Positions 33,491-41,870 of a stretch of 64,000 bases of DNA are shown here, one piece after another. The notes beneath the pieces are model-generated. The model saw only the letters and a program-made list of their open reading frames with translations, ran no database searches and was not told the DNA's origin. Both the position numbers and the translations under genes were made by a program. Position 1 is the first letter of the stretch, and each line of letters starts with the position of its first letter. Origin of the DNA: Variovorax sp. V213 (GTDB taxonomy: Bacteria > Pseudomonadota > Gammaproteobacteria > Burkholderiales > Burkholderiaceae_C); the NCBI RefSeq assembly GCF_041154455.1, contig NZ_AP028664.1, positions 5,085,001 through 5,149,000 on the forward strand, read 5' to 3'.

Positions 33491-34384
33491 TTACTTTCGG
33501 CGGCGAGCGGGCGCCGGCTCCGGCGGCACGTAGGTTTGCGACGGGGCCGCGCCACCGTCCACGCCCAGCCGGCCACCGCCGCCAAGTCCCTGGCCGCGCA
33601 CGGTCTGCGCCTTGTAGTTGCGCAGCGAGCGAACCATCTGGTTGAAGGCGTCCATGAACGCCGCGGCAATCACCTTGCCCTGGGCGGTGTTGGTATAGCC
33701 GCCGAGCCCGCCGGCGGCGCGGCTGCCGAACACGGAGCCGAAGGCGCCGAAGTCGGTCTTGGAGGCGCTGCCCTCCGAAGCCGCCACCTGCACACCCGAG
33801 CGGTTGTCGATGAGCGTGAGCAGCGCACTGGCTTCCTTGGTCTGCAGGCTGCCACCGACGGCTGCCAGGGCGCGGCCCCGACCGCCGCCCACCAGGCCGC
33901 CCAGCGCACCGCCAATGCCCCCGGCATCGCTGTTGCTGAACACGATCTCGGGCGAAAGGCCGTAGTCGGACGCCACCATCTGGCCGCGGCCGAAGTTGCT
34001 GCCGCCGCGCATTTCGCCCGACTGCTGCAGCGCGCGCTCGCGCGTCATGGCGTTCATGCCGGCCGCGCCGCGCTCGACCACCACGAAGCAGTTCGACTGC
34101 TGCACCAGGAGGCGCAGCAGGTTGGCCGTGGGCGGCAGGCGGTATTCGCCGGTGAGGATGGTGTACCAGCCGGAGTTCACGTTCTCGATCAGCGAGACGG
34201 TGCCGAGCGGCGACTCGCAACGCTCGAGCTGGCCGCTTTCACCCGCGGTGGCCGAACCCGCCGCGCTGCCCGTGGCCATGGTCTTGGCCGACTGGCTGCC
34301 CATTTGCATGTCGGTGGCGGCACAACCGGCCAGCAGCAGCGCGCCCGCAGCCGCGGCCGCGAATGGAAATCTTGTGAACCTCAT
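33491..34384 (-). CDS. CsgG/HfaB-family outer-membrane lipoprotein
   Basis: A 297-residue lipoprotein (lipobox LLAGC, Cys at about residue 21) with a CsgG-like core: CFVVVERGAAG, SGEMRGGSNFGRGQ and TLIDNRSGVQVAASEG. In the founding members CsgG exports curli and HfaB holdfast anchors. No curli or holdfast gene is in the window, so the cargo is unknown. It has a glycine-rich middle and a basic C-terminus. The ATG at 34384 is selected because it begins the lipoprotein signal. Confidence 0.85.
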   Translation of the reverse strand: MRFTRFPFAAAAAGALLLAGCAATDMQMGSQSAKTMATGSAAGSATAGESGQLERCESPLGTVSLIENVNSGWYTILTGEYRLPPTANLLRLLVQQSNCFVVVERGAAGMNAMTRERALQQSGEMRGGSNFGRGQMVASDYGLSPEIVFSNSDAGGIGGALGGLVGGGRGRALAAVGGSLQTKEASALLTLIDNRSGVQVAASEGSASKTDFGAFGSVFGSRAAGGLGGYTNTAQGKVIAAAFMDAFNQMVRSLRNYKAQTVRGQGLGGGGRLGVDGGAAPSQTYVPPEPAPARRRK

Positions 34385-34492
34385 GATGATGGACTCCCTC
34401 TCCTCGAGATCTGGGTTGATGAGCTGCGGCGAGGATAAGCGCAAAAGATTGCAAGAAACAATCAAGCAAATGTCCGATCGGACAGCCCGCGC

Positions 34493-35440
34493 CTAGGCCG
34501 TTCGGCGGATGCGTTCGATCAACCCGTTGAGCGCCTCGATGGAGCCGAAGTGGATGGCCAGCTCGCCGCTTTCCTCGATCCTGCCGCCGCGCTTGCTGCG
34601 CTTCTTGATGCGGACCTCGACCTCGGCAGTGAGCAGGTCGGCCAGCTCTTCTTCCACGCGCTGCAGATCGCGCGACTTCTCGCCGTCGTTGCTGCGGCGC
34701 GAAGGCGTGAGCGTGAACTCGGCCGCGAGCCGCTTCACCAGCGCCTCGGCCTCGCGCACAGACATCTTCTTGGCGGCGATCTGGTTGGCGGCGGTGATCT
34801 GCGTGCCACGGTCCAGCGACAGGAGCGCACGGGCGTGGCCCATGTCGATGTCGCCGGCCATCAGCATCTGCTGCGCCGGCTCGGCCAGGTTCAGCAGCCG
34901 CAGCAGGTTGCTGGCGGCACTGCGTGAACGGCCCACGGCTTGAGCGGCCGCCTCGTGAGTGAGTCCAAACTCCGAAACCAGGCGTTGCAAGCCCTGGGCT
35001 TCTTCGAGCGGGTTGAGGTCTTCGCGCTGGATGTTCTCGATCAGCGACATGGCCGCCGCGGCCTCGTTGGGCACGTCGCGCACCAGCACCGGCACGCGGT
35101 CGAGGCCTGCGAGCCGGGCGGCACGGAAGCGGCGCTCGCCGGCGATGATTTCGAACTCGGCGTTCTTGGCCTCGGCCGACTCCCCGTCGAGGCGCCGCAC
35201 GAGGATCGGCTGCATGATGCCCTGCGCCTTGATGCTCTCGGCGAGCTCGTACAGCGCGCCTTCGTCCATGCGGGTGCGCGGCTGGTAGACGCCGGCCACC
35301 ATCTGGTCGAGCATCAGCGTGGTGGGGTTCTGCGCGGCGGCGCCCTCTTCCGTTCCTGCGTTGTCGACGGAATGCCCAGCCGTCGGGCCGAGCAGTGCTT
35401 CGAGGCCGCGCCCGAGGCCCTTGGGTTTCTTGGTCGCCAT
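34493..35440 (-). CDS. parB: Chromosome partitioning protein ParB
   Basis: A 315-residue ParB that binds parS, slides as a CTP-dependent clamp and loads condensin. It shows the N-terminal ParA-interaction motif GLGRGLEALLG, the CTP-binding motif GERRFRAARLAG, the helix-turn-helix in THEAAAQAVGRSRSAAS, and a C-terminal dimerisation domain. Two perfect parS sites lie 2.3 and 3.4 kb upstream, in rsmG and mnmG. A small hydrolase gene separates it from parA; the hydrolase stop overlaps its ATG (TGATG). Confidence 0.95.
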   Translation of the reverse strand: MATKKPKGLGRGLEALLGPTAGHSVDNAGTEEGAAAQNPTTLMLDQMVAGVYQPRTRMDEGALYELAESIKAQGIMQPILVRRLDGESAEAKNAEFEIIAGERRFRAARLAGLDRVPVLVRDVPNEAAAAMSLIENIQREDLNPLEEAQGLQRLVSEFGLTHEAAAQAVGRSRSAASNLLRLLNLAEPAQQMLMAGDIDMGHARALLSLDRGTQITAANQIAAKKMSVREAEALVKRLAAEFTLTPSRRSNDGEKSRDLQRVEEELADLLTAEVEVRIKKRSKRGGRIEESGELAIHFGSIEALNGLIERIRRTA

Positions 35441-35985
35441 CAGTGCTTGTCTTTCGAGATTTCGTTCAATAGTTTCCGGCCCTGGGGCCAGTCGCCCAGG
35501 CCGGATTCGGCATTCAGGTGACCACCCGGGCCGGCGTCGACGAAGCGCGCGCGCCAGTCGGCCGCCAGCTGGCGCGAGCGCGCGGCGTCGCAATAGGGAT
35601 CGTCGTTGGCGGCGACCAGCACCGCCGGAAATGGCATGGGCTGCCGCACGATGGGAGCCCAGCCCGGGATGAGCTGGCGCAGGTCGTCGCGCTCCAGGTC
35701 ACCGGGCGCGACCAACAACGCGCCGCGCACCTTGTGCGTGTTGCGCGAATGCGCAGCCCAGGCCGCCACGAGGATGCAGCCCAGGCTGTGCGCGGCAAAC
35801 ACGACCGGACCGGGCGCGGCGAGCACTTCTTCCTCGAGCCGTGCAGACCAGTCGCCACGCAGCGGGCGCATCCACTCGTGCTGCTCGACGCGGCGGTCGC
35901 CGTAAGCGGATTCCCACCGGGTCTGCCAATGGCCGGGGCCGCTGTTCTGCCAGCCCGGCAGCAAGAGGATGCGGGGAATTGTCAT
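35440..35985 (-). CDS. RBBP9/YdeN-family alpha/beta hydrolase between parA and parB
   Basis: A 181-residue serine hydrolase of the RBBP9 family: N-terminal PRILLLPGWQNSGPGHWQ, nucleophile elbow AAHSLGCIL, an aspartate in ANDDPY, and a C-terminal histidine in GGHLNAESGLGDWP. It is overlapped with parB by one to two bases and lies 41 bp after parA, so it is part of the partition operon. Its function is unknown in bacteria. Confidence 0.85.
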   Translation of the reverse strand: MTIPRILLLPGWQNSGPGHWQTRWESAYGDRRVEQHEWMRPLRGDWSARLEEEVLAAPGPVVFAAHSLGCILVAAWAAHSRNTHKVRGALLVAPGDLERDDLRQLIPGWAPIVRQPMPFPAVLVAANDDPYCDAARSRQLAADWRARFVDAGPGGHLNAESGLGDWPQGRKLLNEISKDKH

Positions 35986-36025
35986 CTGCTGGAAACTTGT
36001 TGGCGCAGGCCCATGATGGACGGCG

Positions 36026-36940
36026 TCAGAGGCTTTTTTCGCTGGTGGAATCGGGCGCGGCCGCCGGGGCCAGCACATCTTCTGGAATGGCCAGGTTGGG
36101 CGCCCCGGGTGCGACCGGTGCAATCGGAGGCGCCACCGCACCCGATGCAAAAGCGCTGGCAGGTGGCAACTTTTCGACCAGTTCCCTGGCAAAGGCAACG
36201 AAGGCCTGGCTGCCACGGGCGGCCGGATCGAACACCACGCCCGGCAGGCCGTAGCTCGGCGCCTCGGCCAGCCGCACATTGCGCGGGATGACCGTGTCGA
36301 ACACCTTGTCGCCGAAGTGGGCCTTGAGCTGTTCGCTCACCTGCTGCTGCAGCGTGATGCGCGGATCGAACATCACGCGCAAGAGGCCGATGATCTGCAG
36401 GTTCTTGTTGAGATTGGCGTGCACCTGCTTGATGGTGTTGACCAGGTCCGTGAGCCCCTCGAGCGCGAAGTATTCGCATTGCATGGGCACGATCACGCCG
36501 TGCGCGGCGCACAGGCCATTGAGCGTGAGCAGGCTCAGGCTCGGCGGGCAGTCGATCAGCACGAAGTCGTACTCGGCGCCCACGGCGGCCAGCGCGGTGC
36601 GCAGGCGCTTTTCGCGGCGGTCGAGCGCCACCATTTCGACTTCGGCCCCGGCCAGCTCACGGTTGGCGCCCAGCACGTCGTAGCCGCAACCGCCCTCCAC
36701 GAGTTTGTCGGCCTTCACGCGCGCCTCGGCCACGGAAGCCGACTCGAGCAGCACGTCATACACCGTCAGTTCCAGCTGGCGTTTGTCGATGCCCGAACCC
36801 ATGGTCGCATTGCCTTGGGGATCGAGGTCGATCATCAGCACCCGCTGGCCAACCTTGGCCAGGCCGGCGGCAAGGTTGACGGTGGTGGTGGTCTTGCCGA
36901 CACCGCCCTTTTGGTTGGCAATACAGAAAATCTTGGCCAT
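36026..36940 (-). CDS. parA: Chromosome partitioning ATPase ParA (Soj)
   Basis: A 304-residue deviant-Walker ATPase (NQKGGVGKTTTTVNLA, residues about 8-23) with a second ATP motif (VLMIDLDPQGNATMGSG) and a switch II region DFVLIDCPPSLSLLT. It moves ParB-parS complexes on the nucleoid. The usual ParA is about 256 residues; here roughly 45 extra C-terminal residues form a proline/alanine-rich tail. The ATG at 36940 lies eight bases from the upstream lysE gene on the same strand. Confidence 0.94.
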   Translation of the reverse strand: MAKIFCIANQKGGVGKTTTTVNLAAGLAKVGQRVLMIDLDPQGNATMGSGIDKRQLELTVYDVLLESASVAEARVKADKLVEGGCGYDVLGANRELAGAEVEMVALDRREKRLRTALAAVGAEYDFVLIDCPPSLSLLTLNGLCAAHGVIVPMQCEYFALEGLTDLVNTIKQVHANLNKNLQIIGLLRVMFDPRITLQQQVSEQLKAHFGDKVFDTVIPRNVRLAEAPSYGLPGVVFDPAARGSQAFVAFARELVEKLPPASAFASGAVAPPIAPVAPGAPNLAIPEDVLAPAAAPDSTSEKSL

Positions 36941-36947
36941 ACGGGAA

Positions 36948-37562
36948 TCAGCGGGAAACGGCGAGCTTGACGCCGAAGGCAATCAGGAAAACGCCCGCGA
37001 GCTTTTCGAGCGCACCCGAAATACGCGGATTGGCGCGGATGCGCTCGGCCAGAAAGTGCGTCAGCAGCGTCGAGCTCAGGCCGTACAGGAAGGTCAGCAC
37101 TGCAATCGTCACCGCCATGGCGCCGAACGTGACCACGCCCTGGTGGCGCGCCGGGTCGACGAACAGCGGGAAGAAGGCCATGTAGAACACGATCGCCTTG
37201 GGATTCAGCAAGGTGATCGCCAGCGCCTGGCGCAGGAAATGGCTAGGGCGGATGTTGAGGATGGGGGCGGCGCCGGGCTTGGCCAGCAGCATCTTGGCGC
37301 CCAACCATGCGAGGTAGGCCGCGCCCAGCCATTGCACGGCCTTGAATGCGGCCGGGTAGGCGGCCAGCACGGCAGAAACTCCCGCCACGGCCGCCCACAT
37401 GAGGAACTGGTCGCCGATGATCACGCCCAGCGTTGCTGCCAGTCCGCCACGAATTCCGCCTTTGCTGGTCGAGGTGATCAACGCCAGATTGCCCGGACCG
37501 GGAATCAGAAGAAAGAGGACGATGGCGGCAACGAATGCGCCGTAGTCAGCAATGCCGAACAT
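36948..37562 (-). CDS. LysE-family amino acid exporter
   Basis: A 204-residue inner-membrane protein with about five or six hydrophobic segments, N-terminal FLLIPGPGNLALITSTSKGG as in RhtB/LysE exporters. It likely exports a basic or neutral amino acid. It lies between rsmG and parA in the leftward operon, a place where Comamonadaceae often carry such a gene. The substrate is undefined. Confidence 0.88.
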   Translation of the reverse strand: MFGIADYGAFVAAIVLFLLIPGPGNLALITSTSKGGIRGGLAATLGVIIGDQFLMWAAVAGVSAVLAAYPAAFKAVQWLGAAYLAWLGAKMLLAKPGAAPILNIRPSHFLRQALAITLLNPKAIVFYMAFFPLFVDPARHQGVVTFGAMAVTIAVLTFLYGLSSTLLTHFLAERIRANPRISGALEKLAGVFLIAFGVKLAVSR

Positions 37563-37677
37563 GGATTTGCCTCGGAAAAGAGAGCCAGGGGGGAGGCGTC
37601 GAGTCTAAGCGAGGCGGCCCCTGCGATCACCCTCCGCCACCGGCTTTCGCTGGCATGAGCGCTTCTTTTTTGCCCGA

Positions 37678-38319
37678 TCAGGCGGCTTCTTTGCGTGCCC
37701 AGACGATGCAGCGCTCCGCGTCCAGGCCAGGAACAGTCAATTGTTCCACGTGAAACACTGCGATACCGGCAGGTAACACGGCCAGTTCCTCGGTCGGCAT
37801 TTTGCCCTTCATGGCCAGCCAGACGCCGCCGGGTGCCAGCAGATGCGCCGACCCATTGAAAAAATCTGGCAAGGAAGCAAAGGCGCGGGAACTGATGACT
37901 TCATAACTGCCGGCGAGCGATTCGACGCGCGCATGCAATCCCCGCAGGTTCGGCAACTCGAGTTCGGCAGCCACTTGCTGCACGAAAGCCGCCTTCTTGG
38001 CGACCGCATCGAGGCAGCTGACCTGGAGATCGGACCGCATGATGGCAATCACCACGCCCGGCAGGCCTCCACCCGAGCCCACGTCCAGCAGTCTGCCCTC
38101 CCCTGCCCACTCGCGCTGCAACGGCGGCACGGCCGCCAGGCTGTCGAGCAAATGGTGCGTGAGCACGCTGGCCGGATCGCGCAGTGCCGTGAGGTTGTAG
38201 ACCTTGTTCCACTTGAGCATCAGCGTGCCATAAGACAGCAGCTGCTCCGCCTGGGTACCGGACAAGGCGAGGCCCAGTGCTGCTGCGCCTTGGCGCAGCG
38301 TGTCGATGGGCGCGTTCAT
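37678..38319 (-). CDS. rsmG: 16S rRNA (guanine-N7) methyltransferase RsmG
   Basis: A 213-residue SAM-dependent enzyme that methylates G527 of 16S rRNA. The SAM motif is LLDVGSGGGLPGVVIA, and the N-terminal NLTALRDPASVLTHHLLDS is conserved. Its start overlaps the mnmG stop (ATGA). A parS site is embedded near the 3' end, encoding VFHVEQ, so coding and partition functions share the DNA. Confidence 0.96.
   Translation of the reverse strand: MNAPIDTLRQGAAALGLALSGTQAEQLLSYGTLMLKWNKVYNLTALRDPASVLTHHLLDSLAAVPPLQREWAGEGRLLDVGSGGGLPGVVIAIMRSDLQVSCLDAVAKKAAFVQQVAAELELPNLRGLHARVESLAGSYEVISSRAFASLPDFFNGSAHLLAPGGVWLAMKGKMPTEELAVLPAGIAVFHVEQLTVPGLDAERCIVWARKEAA
37742..37757. other. parS: parS site (ParB-binding), in rsmG
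   Basis: TGTTCCACGTGAAACA matches the widely conserved parS consensus TGTTNCACGTGAAACA. It is one base from a perfect palindrome and lies 1.1 kb from a second, fully palindromic site. Confidence 0.92.
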
Positions 38320-40274
38320 TCGGCAGATTGCGGTTCGGCTGGAGCTACAGCGGTGGCATCGCGGTCGAAAGCCTTGTGACCGCCTTTTCGCAAATGAATC
38401 ATCAGCAAGGAAATGGCAGCAGGCGTCACGCCCGAGATACGTGAAGCAAGCCCCAGCGTCTCAGGCCGATGCTTGTCGAGCTTCTGCCGGACCTCGAAGC
38501 TCAATGCCTTGACCTGGCTGTAGTCGAAGTCAGGCGGCATGCGCAGGTTTTCGAAGTGGGCGGCACGCTCCACTTCGTCGTGCTGGCGCTCGATATAGCC
38601 CGAATACTTGGCCGAGATCTCGATCTGCTCGATCTCGGTTTCGTTCAGCGCGGTGGCCGCGCTGTACTTTCCGCCGTCCAGCGACATCAGTGTTTGATAG
38701 TTCACGTCCGGCCGGCGCAGCAGGTCGGCGAGGTTGTATTCGTGCTCGATCGCCTTGCCGAGCACGCGCTCCGACTCGGCCGCCGGCAGGTTGCGCGGAT
38801 TCACCCAGATCGATTTGAGTCGTTCTGTTTCACGTGAAACAACATCACGCTTGCGGCTGAAAGCATCCCACCTCGCATCGTCGACCAGGCCCAGCTTACG
38901 CCCTGATTCGGTCAGGCGCATGTCGGCATTGTCTTCACGCAGCTGCAGCCGGAACTCGGCGCGGCTGGTGAACATGCGGTAGGGCTCGGTCACGCCCTTG
39001 GTGATGAGGTCGTCAACGAGCACGCCCAGGTAGGCTTCGTCGCGGCGCGGCAGCCAGGCCTCTTCACCACGGCATTGCAGTGCGGCGTTGATGCCGGCAA
39101 ACAAGCCCTGGGCCGCCGCTTCCTCGTATCCAGTGGTGCCGTTGATCTGCCCGGCAAAGAACAGTCCCTTGACCGACCGGGTCTCGAAACTGCTCTTGAG
39201 CTCGCGCGGATCGAAGTAGTCGTACTCGATGGCATAGCCCGGCCGCAGGATGTGGGCGTTCTCCAGCCCGGGCATCGAGCGCACCAACTGGTACTGAATG
39301 TCGAACGGCAGGCTGGTCGAGATTCCGTTGGGGTAATACTCGTTGGTCGTCAGGCCTTCGGGTTCCAGAAAGATCTGGTGGCTTTCCTTGTCGGCAAAGC
39401 GGTTGATCTTGTCCTCGACGCTAGGGCAGTAACGCGGACCGACACCGTCGATCTTGCCGGTGAACATCGGGCTGCGGTCGAAGCCGGAGCGGATGATGTC
39501 GTGGGTCTGCGCATTGGTGTGGGTGATCCAGCAGGGCATCTGCTGTGGATGCATGTCGGCCCGGCCCATGAAGCTGAACACCGGCATGGGCCCTGCCCCA
39601 CCGGGCATGCCGTCGCCCGGCTGCTCCGTGCACTTCGAGAAATCGATGGTCCGTCCGTCGAGGCGCGGCGGCGTGCCGGTCTTCAGGCGGCCCTGCGGCA
39701 GCTTCAATTCCTTGAGCCGCGCGGACAGGCTGATGGCAGGCGGGTCGCCCGCGCGCCCGGCCTGGTAGTTATCGAGGCCCACATGGATGCGGCCATCGAG
39801 AAAAGTTCCGGCCGTGAGCACCACCGTACGCGCGCGGAAGGCGATGCCCACCTGCGTCACGGCGCCCACCACCCGATCGCCCTCCACCATCAGGTCGTCG
39901 ACCGCTTGCTGGAACAGGCTGAGGTTCGGCTGGTTTTCCAGCCGGCGGCGAATCGCGGCCTTGTACAGCACACGGTCGGCCTGCGCACGGGTCGCACGCA
40001 CGGCCGGGCCCTTGCTGGAATTGAGAATACGAAACTGAATGCCCGCTTCATCGGTGGCAATGGCCATGGCGCCGCCCAGCGCGTCGACTTCTTTCACCAG
40101 GTGGCCCTTGCCGATGCCGCCGATCGACGGGTTGCAGCTCATCTGCCCCAGCGTCTCGATGTTGTGGGACAGCAGCAGCGTCTTGGCGCCCATGCGGGCA
40201 GCCGCCAGCGCGGCTTCGGTGCCGGCATGGCCACCGCCGACGACGATGACATCAAATTCTTCGGGATACAGCAT
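38316..40274 (-). CDS. mnmG: tRNA uridine-5-carboxymethylaminomethyl modification enzyme MnmG
   Basis: A 652-residue FAD protein that, with MnmE, modifies U34 of certain tRNAs. The FAD motif is VGGGHAGTEAALAAARMG at the N-terminus; the conserved CNPSIGGIGKGHLVKEVDAL and the C-terminal helical domain are present. The ATG at 40274 (MLYPEEFD) is preferred to a GTG at 40289 because it fits relatives. It is the first gene of the leftward mnmG-rsmG-lysE-parA-parB unit. It contains a perfect parS site. Confidence 0.96.
   Translation of the reverse strand: MLYPEEFDVIVVGGGHAGTEAALAAARMGAKTLLLSHNIETLGQMSCNPSIGGIGKGHLVKEVDALGGAMAIATDEAGIQFRILNSSKGPAVRATRAQADRVLYKAAIRRRLENQPNLSLFQQAVDDLMVEGDRVVGAVTQVGIAFRARTVVLTAGTFLDGRIHVGLDNYQAGRAGDPPAISLSARLKELKLPQGRLKTGTPPRLDGRTIDFSKCTEQPGDGMPGGAGPMPVFSFMGRADMHPQQMPCWITHTNAQTHDIIRSGFDRSPMFTGKIDGVGPRYCPSVEDKINRFADKESHQIFLEPEGLTTNEYYPNGISTSLPFDIQYQLVRSMPGLENAHILRPGYAIEYDYFDPRELKSSFETRSVKGLFFAGQINGTTGYEEAAAQGLFAGINAALQCRGEEAWLPRRDEAYLGVLVDDLITKGVTEPYRMFTSRAEFRLQLREDNADMRLTESGRKLGLVDDARWDAFSRKRDVVSRETERLKSIWVNPRNLPAAESERVLGKAIEHEYNLADLLRRPDVNYQTLMSLDGGKYSAATALNETEIEQIEISAKYSGYIERQHDEVERAAHFENLRMPPDFDYSQVKALSFEVRQKLDKHRPETLGLASRISGVTPAAISLLMIHLRKGGHKAFDRDATAVAPAEPQSAE
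38826..38841. other. parS: parS site (ParB-binding), in mnmG
   Basis: TGTTTCACGTGAAACA is the perfect 16-bp palindromic parS. It encodes part of VSRET in MnmG. With the site in rsmG it marks the centromere-like region that ParB from the same operon would bind. Confidence 0.95.
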
Positions 40275-40407
40275 GAGAGAGGGGCGCACTGACGCGTGCG
40301 CTGCGCAAAGGGGGCATCAATTTTAATCGGGGGTACCCTTTTGCGCCGGGAATAAGGGCAACCGGGATCAAAGACTCCGGCCCCAGTCCATCCCATTGAA
40401 TTGATTC

Positions 40408-40432
40408 GTTTGCTACATTATTTATAGCAAAC
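40408..40432. repeat. 8-bp inverted repeat upstream of mnmG
   Basis: GTTTGCTA, nine AT-rich bases, then TAGCAAAC, in a 179-bp gap between mnmG and the transglutaminase gene. The sequence is far more AT-rich than its surroundings. It resembles short TAGCAAA-type repeats I associate with Comamonadaceae intergenic regions; regulatory use is not shown. No DnaA box lies in this gap. Confidence 0.45.
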
Positions 40433-40453
40433 TATTCAATGCTGTCGAGGCAT

Positions 40454-41341
40454 TCAATCGGCTGCGGCCGCCAGCTCCACCACGGGCACGGGCTTTTCGA
40501 TGCCCACGATCGCGCCGGTGGGCTGTGGCGCCGCGGCGGGAGCCACGCTTTCGTCCTGCACTTCGCGCACCCTGATGTCCTTGCCCGTCATGGTCACGGC
40601 GCCGAAGATCGTGCAAAAGGCCACGTCCTTGGCGTCGCGCCCGGTGCCCACGCGCACCAGCCGGTCGACCGGCGCCATGCGTGTCGGATCGAACAGCACC
40701 CATCGTCCCCCGAGCCACGCTTCGAACACGGCGTGGAAATCCTGCGGCGGCTCGTCGAACCAGACATAGCCGACCACCAGCCGGGCCGGAATATTGAGCG
40801 CGCGGCAAAAGGTGATGCCCAGATGCGCAAGGTCGCGGCATACACCCGCCCGTGCCACGAACACCTCGCGCGCCGTGGTCGTCGAATCGCTGCTGCCGGG
40901 TTCGTAGGCAATGCTCTCGTGAATCCAGTCGACGATCGCCTGCACCCGGCCGATGCCGGGCGGCAGGTCGCCGAAAAGCTGCTGTGCGCAACGCGACATC
41001 AGGTCCGACTCGCAATAGCGCGACGGCATCATGTAGTGGAGGATTTCATCGGGCACCTGGTTGACCGGCACCTCGGCGAGGTCGAGCGGCACGTCGACCT
41101 GCCTGCGCTGCACGCTCGCCTTGTAGCTGATCTGCAGCAGCCCCGGCTGCGCATCGAAACGCGCAAAGCGGTTGCCGCTGGAACCGTCGCAGTAGAACCG
41201 CACTTCGGTCGGCGGTTCGATGGTCAACATCTCGCTGATGACGGCCTGCGCGCCGGATTGCGCCGCCTCGATGTTGAGCAGCATGTGCGCGGGCGCCTGG
41301 ACTTCGTAGCGCAGCTCTGCGTCGATGTGGGAGATGTGCAT
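40454..41341 (-). CDS. Transglutaminase-like family protein
   Basis: A 295-residue protein with a C-terminal transglutaminase/cysteine-protease-like core: the cysteine is in VARAGVCRDLAHLG, the histidine in DFHAVFEAWLGG and the aspartate in WVLFDPTRMAP. The N-terminal part has the beta-rich region seen in bacterial members. Activity is unknown. The start ATG at 41341 follows DUF1328 and a possible 48-residue reading frame on the same strand. Confidence 0.87.
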   Translation of the reverse strand: MHISHIDAELRYEVQAPAHMLLNIEAAQSGAQAVISEMLTIEPPTEVRFYCDGSSGNRFARFDAQPGLLQISYKASVQRRQVDVPLDLAEVPVNQVPDEILHYMMPSRYCESDLMSRCAQQLFGDLPPGIGRVQAIVDWIHESIAYEPGSSDSTTTAREVFVARAGVCRDLAHLGITFCRALNIPARLVVGYVWFDEPPQDFHAVFEAWLGGRWVLFDPTRMAPVDRLVRVGTGRDAKDVAFCTIFGAVTMTGKDIRVREVQDESVAPAAAPQPTGAIVGIEKPVPVVELAAAAD

Positions 41342-41348
41342 GCGCGCC

Positions 41349-41495
41349 TCAAACCCGCCGGCGATGCGAGCGGTGCTCGGGAAGGTGCCAGTGCGATTGC
41401 GTGACGAGCAGCACCCGCACGACGCGGTGCGCCGGGCTTTGCAGCAACAGGCCGAGCGGGCGCACGCGCGGCCATTGCGGTACCGGGCGCTGCAT
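41349..41495 (-). CDS. Possible 48-residue reading frame
   Basis: A short reading frame starts with an ATG that overlaps the DUF1328 stop (TGATG) and ends eight bases before the transglutaminase ATG. The product is arginine/proline/histidine-rich (MQRPVPQWPRVRPLGLLLQS). The tight coupling is suggestive, but composition alone in GC-rich DNA could give it by chance. No family is recognised. Confidence 0.25.
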   Translation of the reverse strand: MQRPVPQWPRVRPLGLLLQSPAHRVVRVLLVTQSHWHLPEHRSHRRRV

Positions 41496-41680
41496 CAATC
41501 GATCGCCTTTTTTACCGCGCCGACGCCCAACGCCGCCAGCACCACGAACAGCACCGCCAGCACCAGGAACAGGCCGAACAGCAGCTTGGCGATACCCGCC
41601 GCTCCAGCGGCGATGCCACCGAAACCCAGCAGTCCTGCCACCAATGAAATCACCGCAAAGATAATTGCGTACTTCAACAT
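41495..41680 (-). CDS. DUF1328 small membrane protein
   Basis: A 61-residue protein with two hydrophobic segments (MLKYAIIFAVISLVAGLLGF and a second around 35-55), typical of the DUF1328/YtjA family. It is very short but has a strong ribosome site (AAGGAGTGATCAG) before the ATG at 41680, which rules out the longer in-frame opening at 41812. Such proteins are often stress-induced in Proteobacteria; function unknown. Confidence 0.87.
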   Translation of the reverse strand: MLKYAIIFAVISLVAGLLGFGGIAAGAAGIAKLLFGLFLVLAVLFVVLAALGVGAVKKAID

Positions 41681-41870
41681 CTGATCACTCCTTGCGGCAG
41701 GCCTCGCCCACCGTGCGGGGGGAAGCTTAGAAACCCGCCGACGCAGCCCCGATAGTCGGCGCGCGCGAGCGGCCGTAGGACAAAAACGCGCAGCGCGCAA
41801 ACCCGCTAGCATCCGCTTCGGTCCATGGATCGATTTCCGCTATCCATATTCAACTTTGGAGATTTCCCGC

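Noticed and set aside
40275..40453. Possible origin just upstream of mnmG
   Set aside because: In some Betaproteobacteria the origin has been placed near mnmG, but this 179-bp gap has no DnaA box; the 55.9-56.4 kb gap does.
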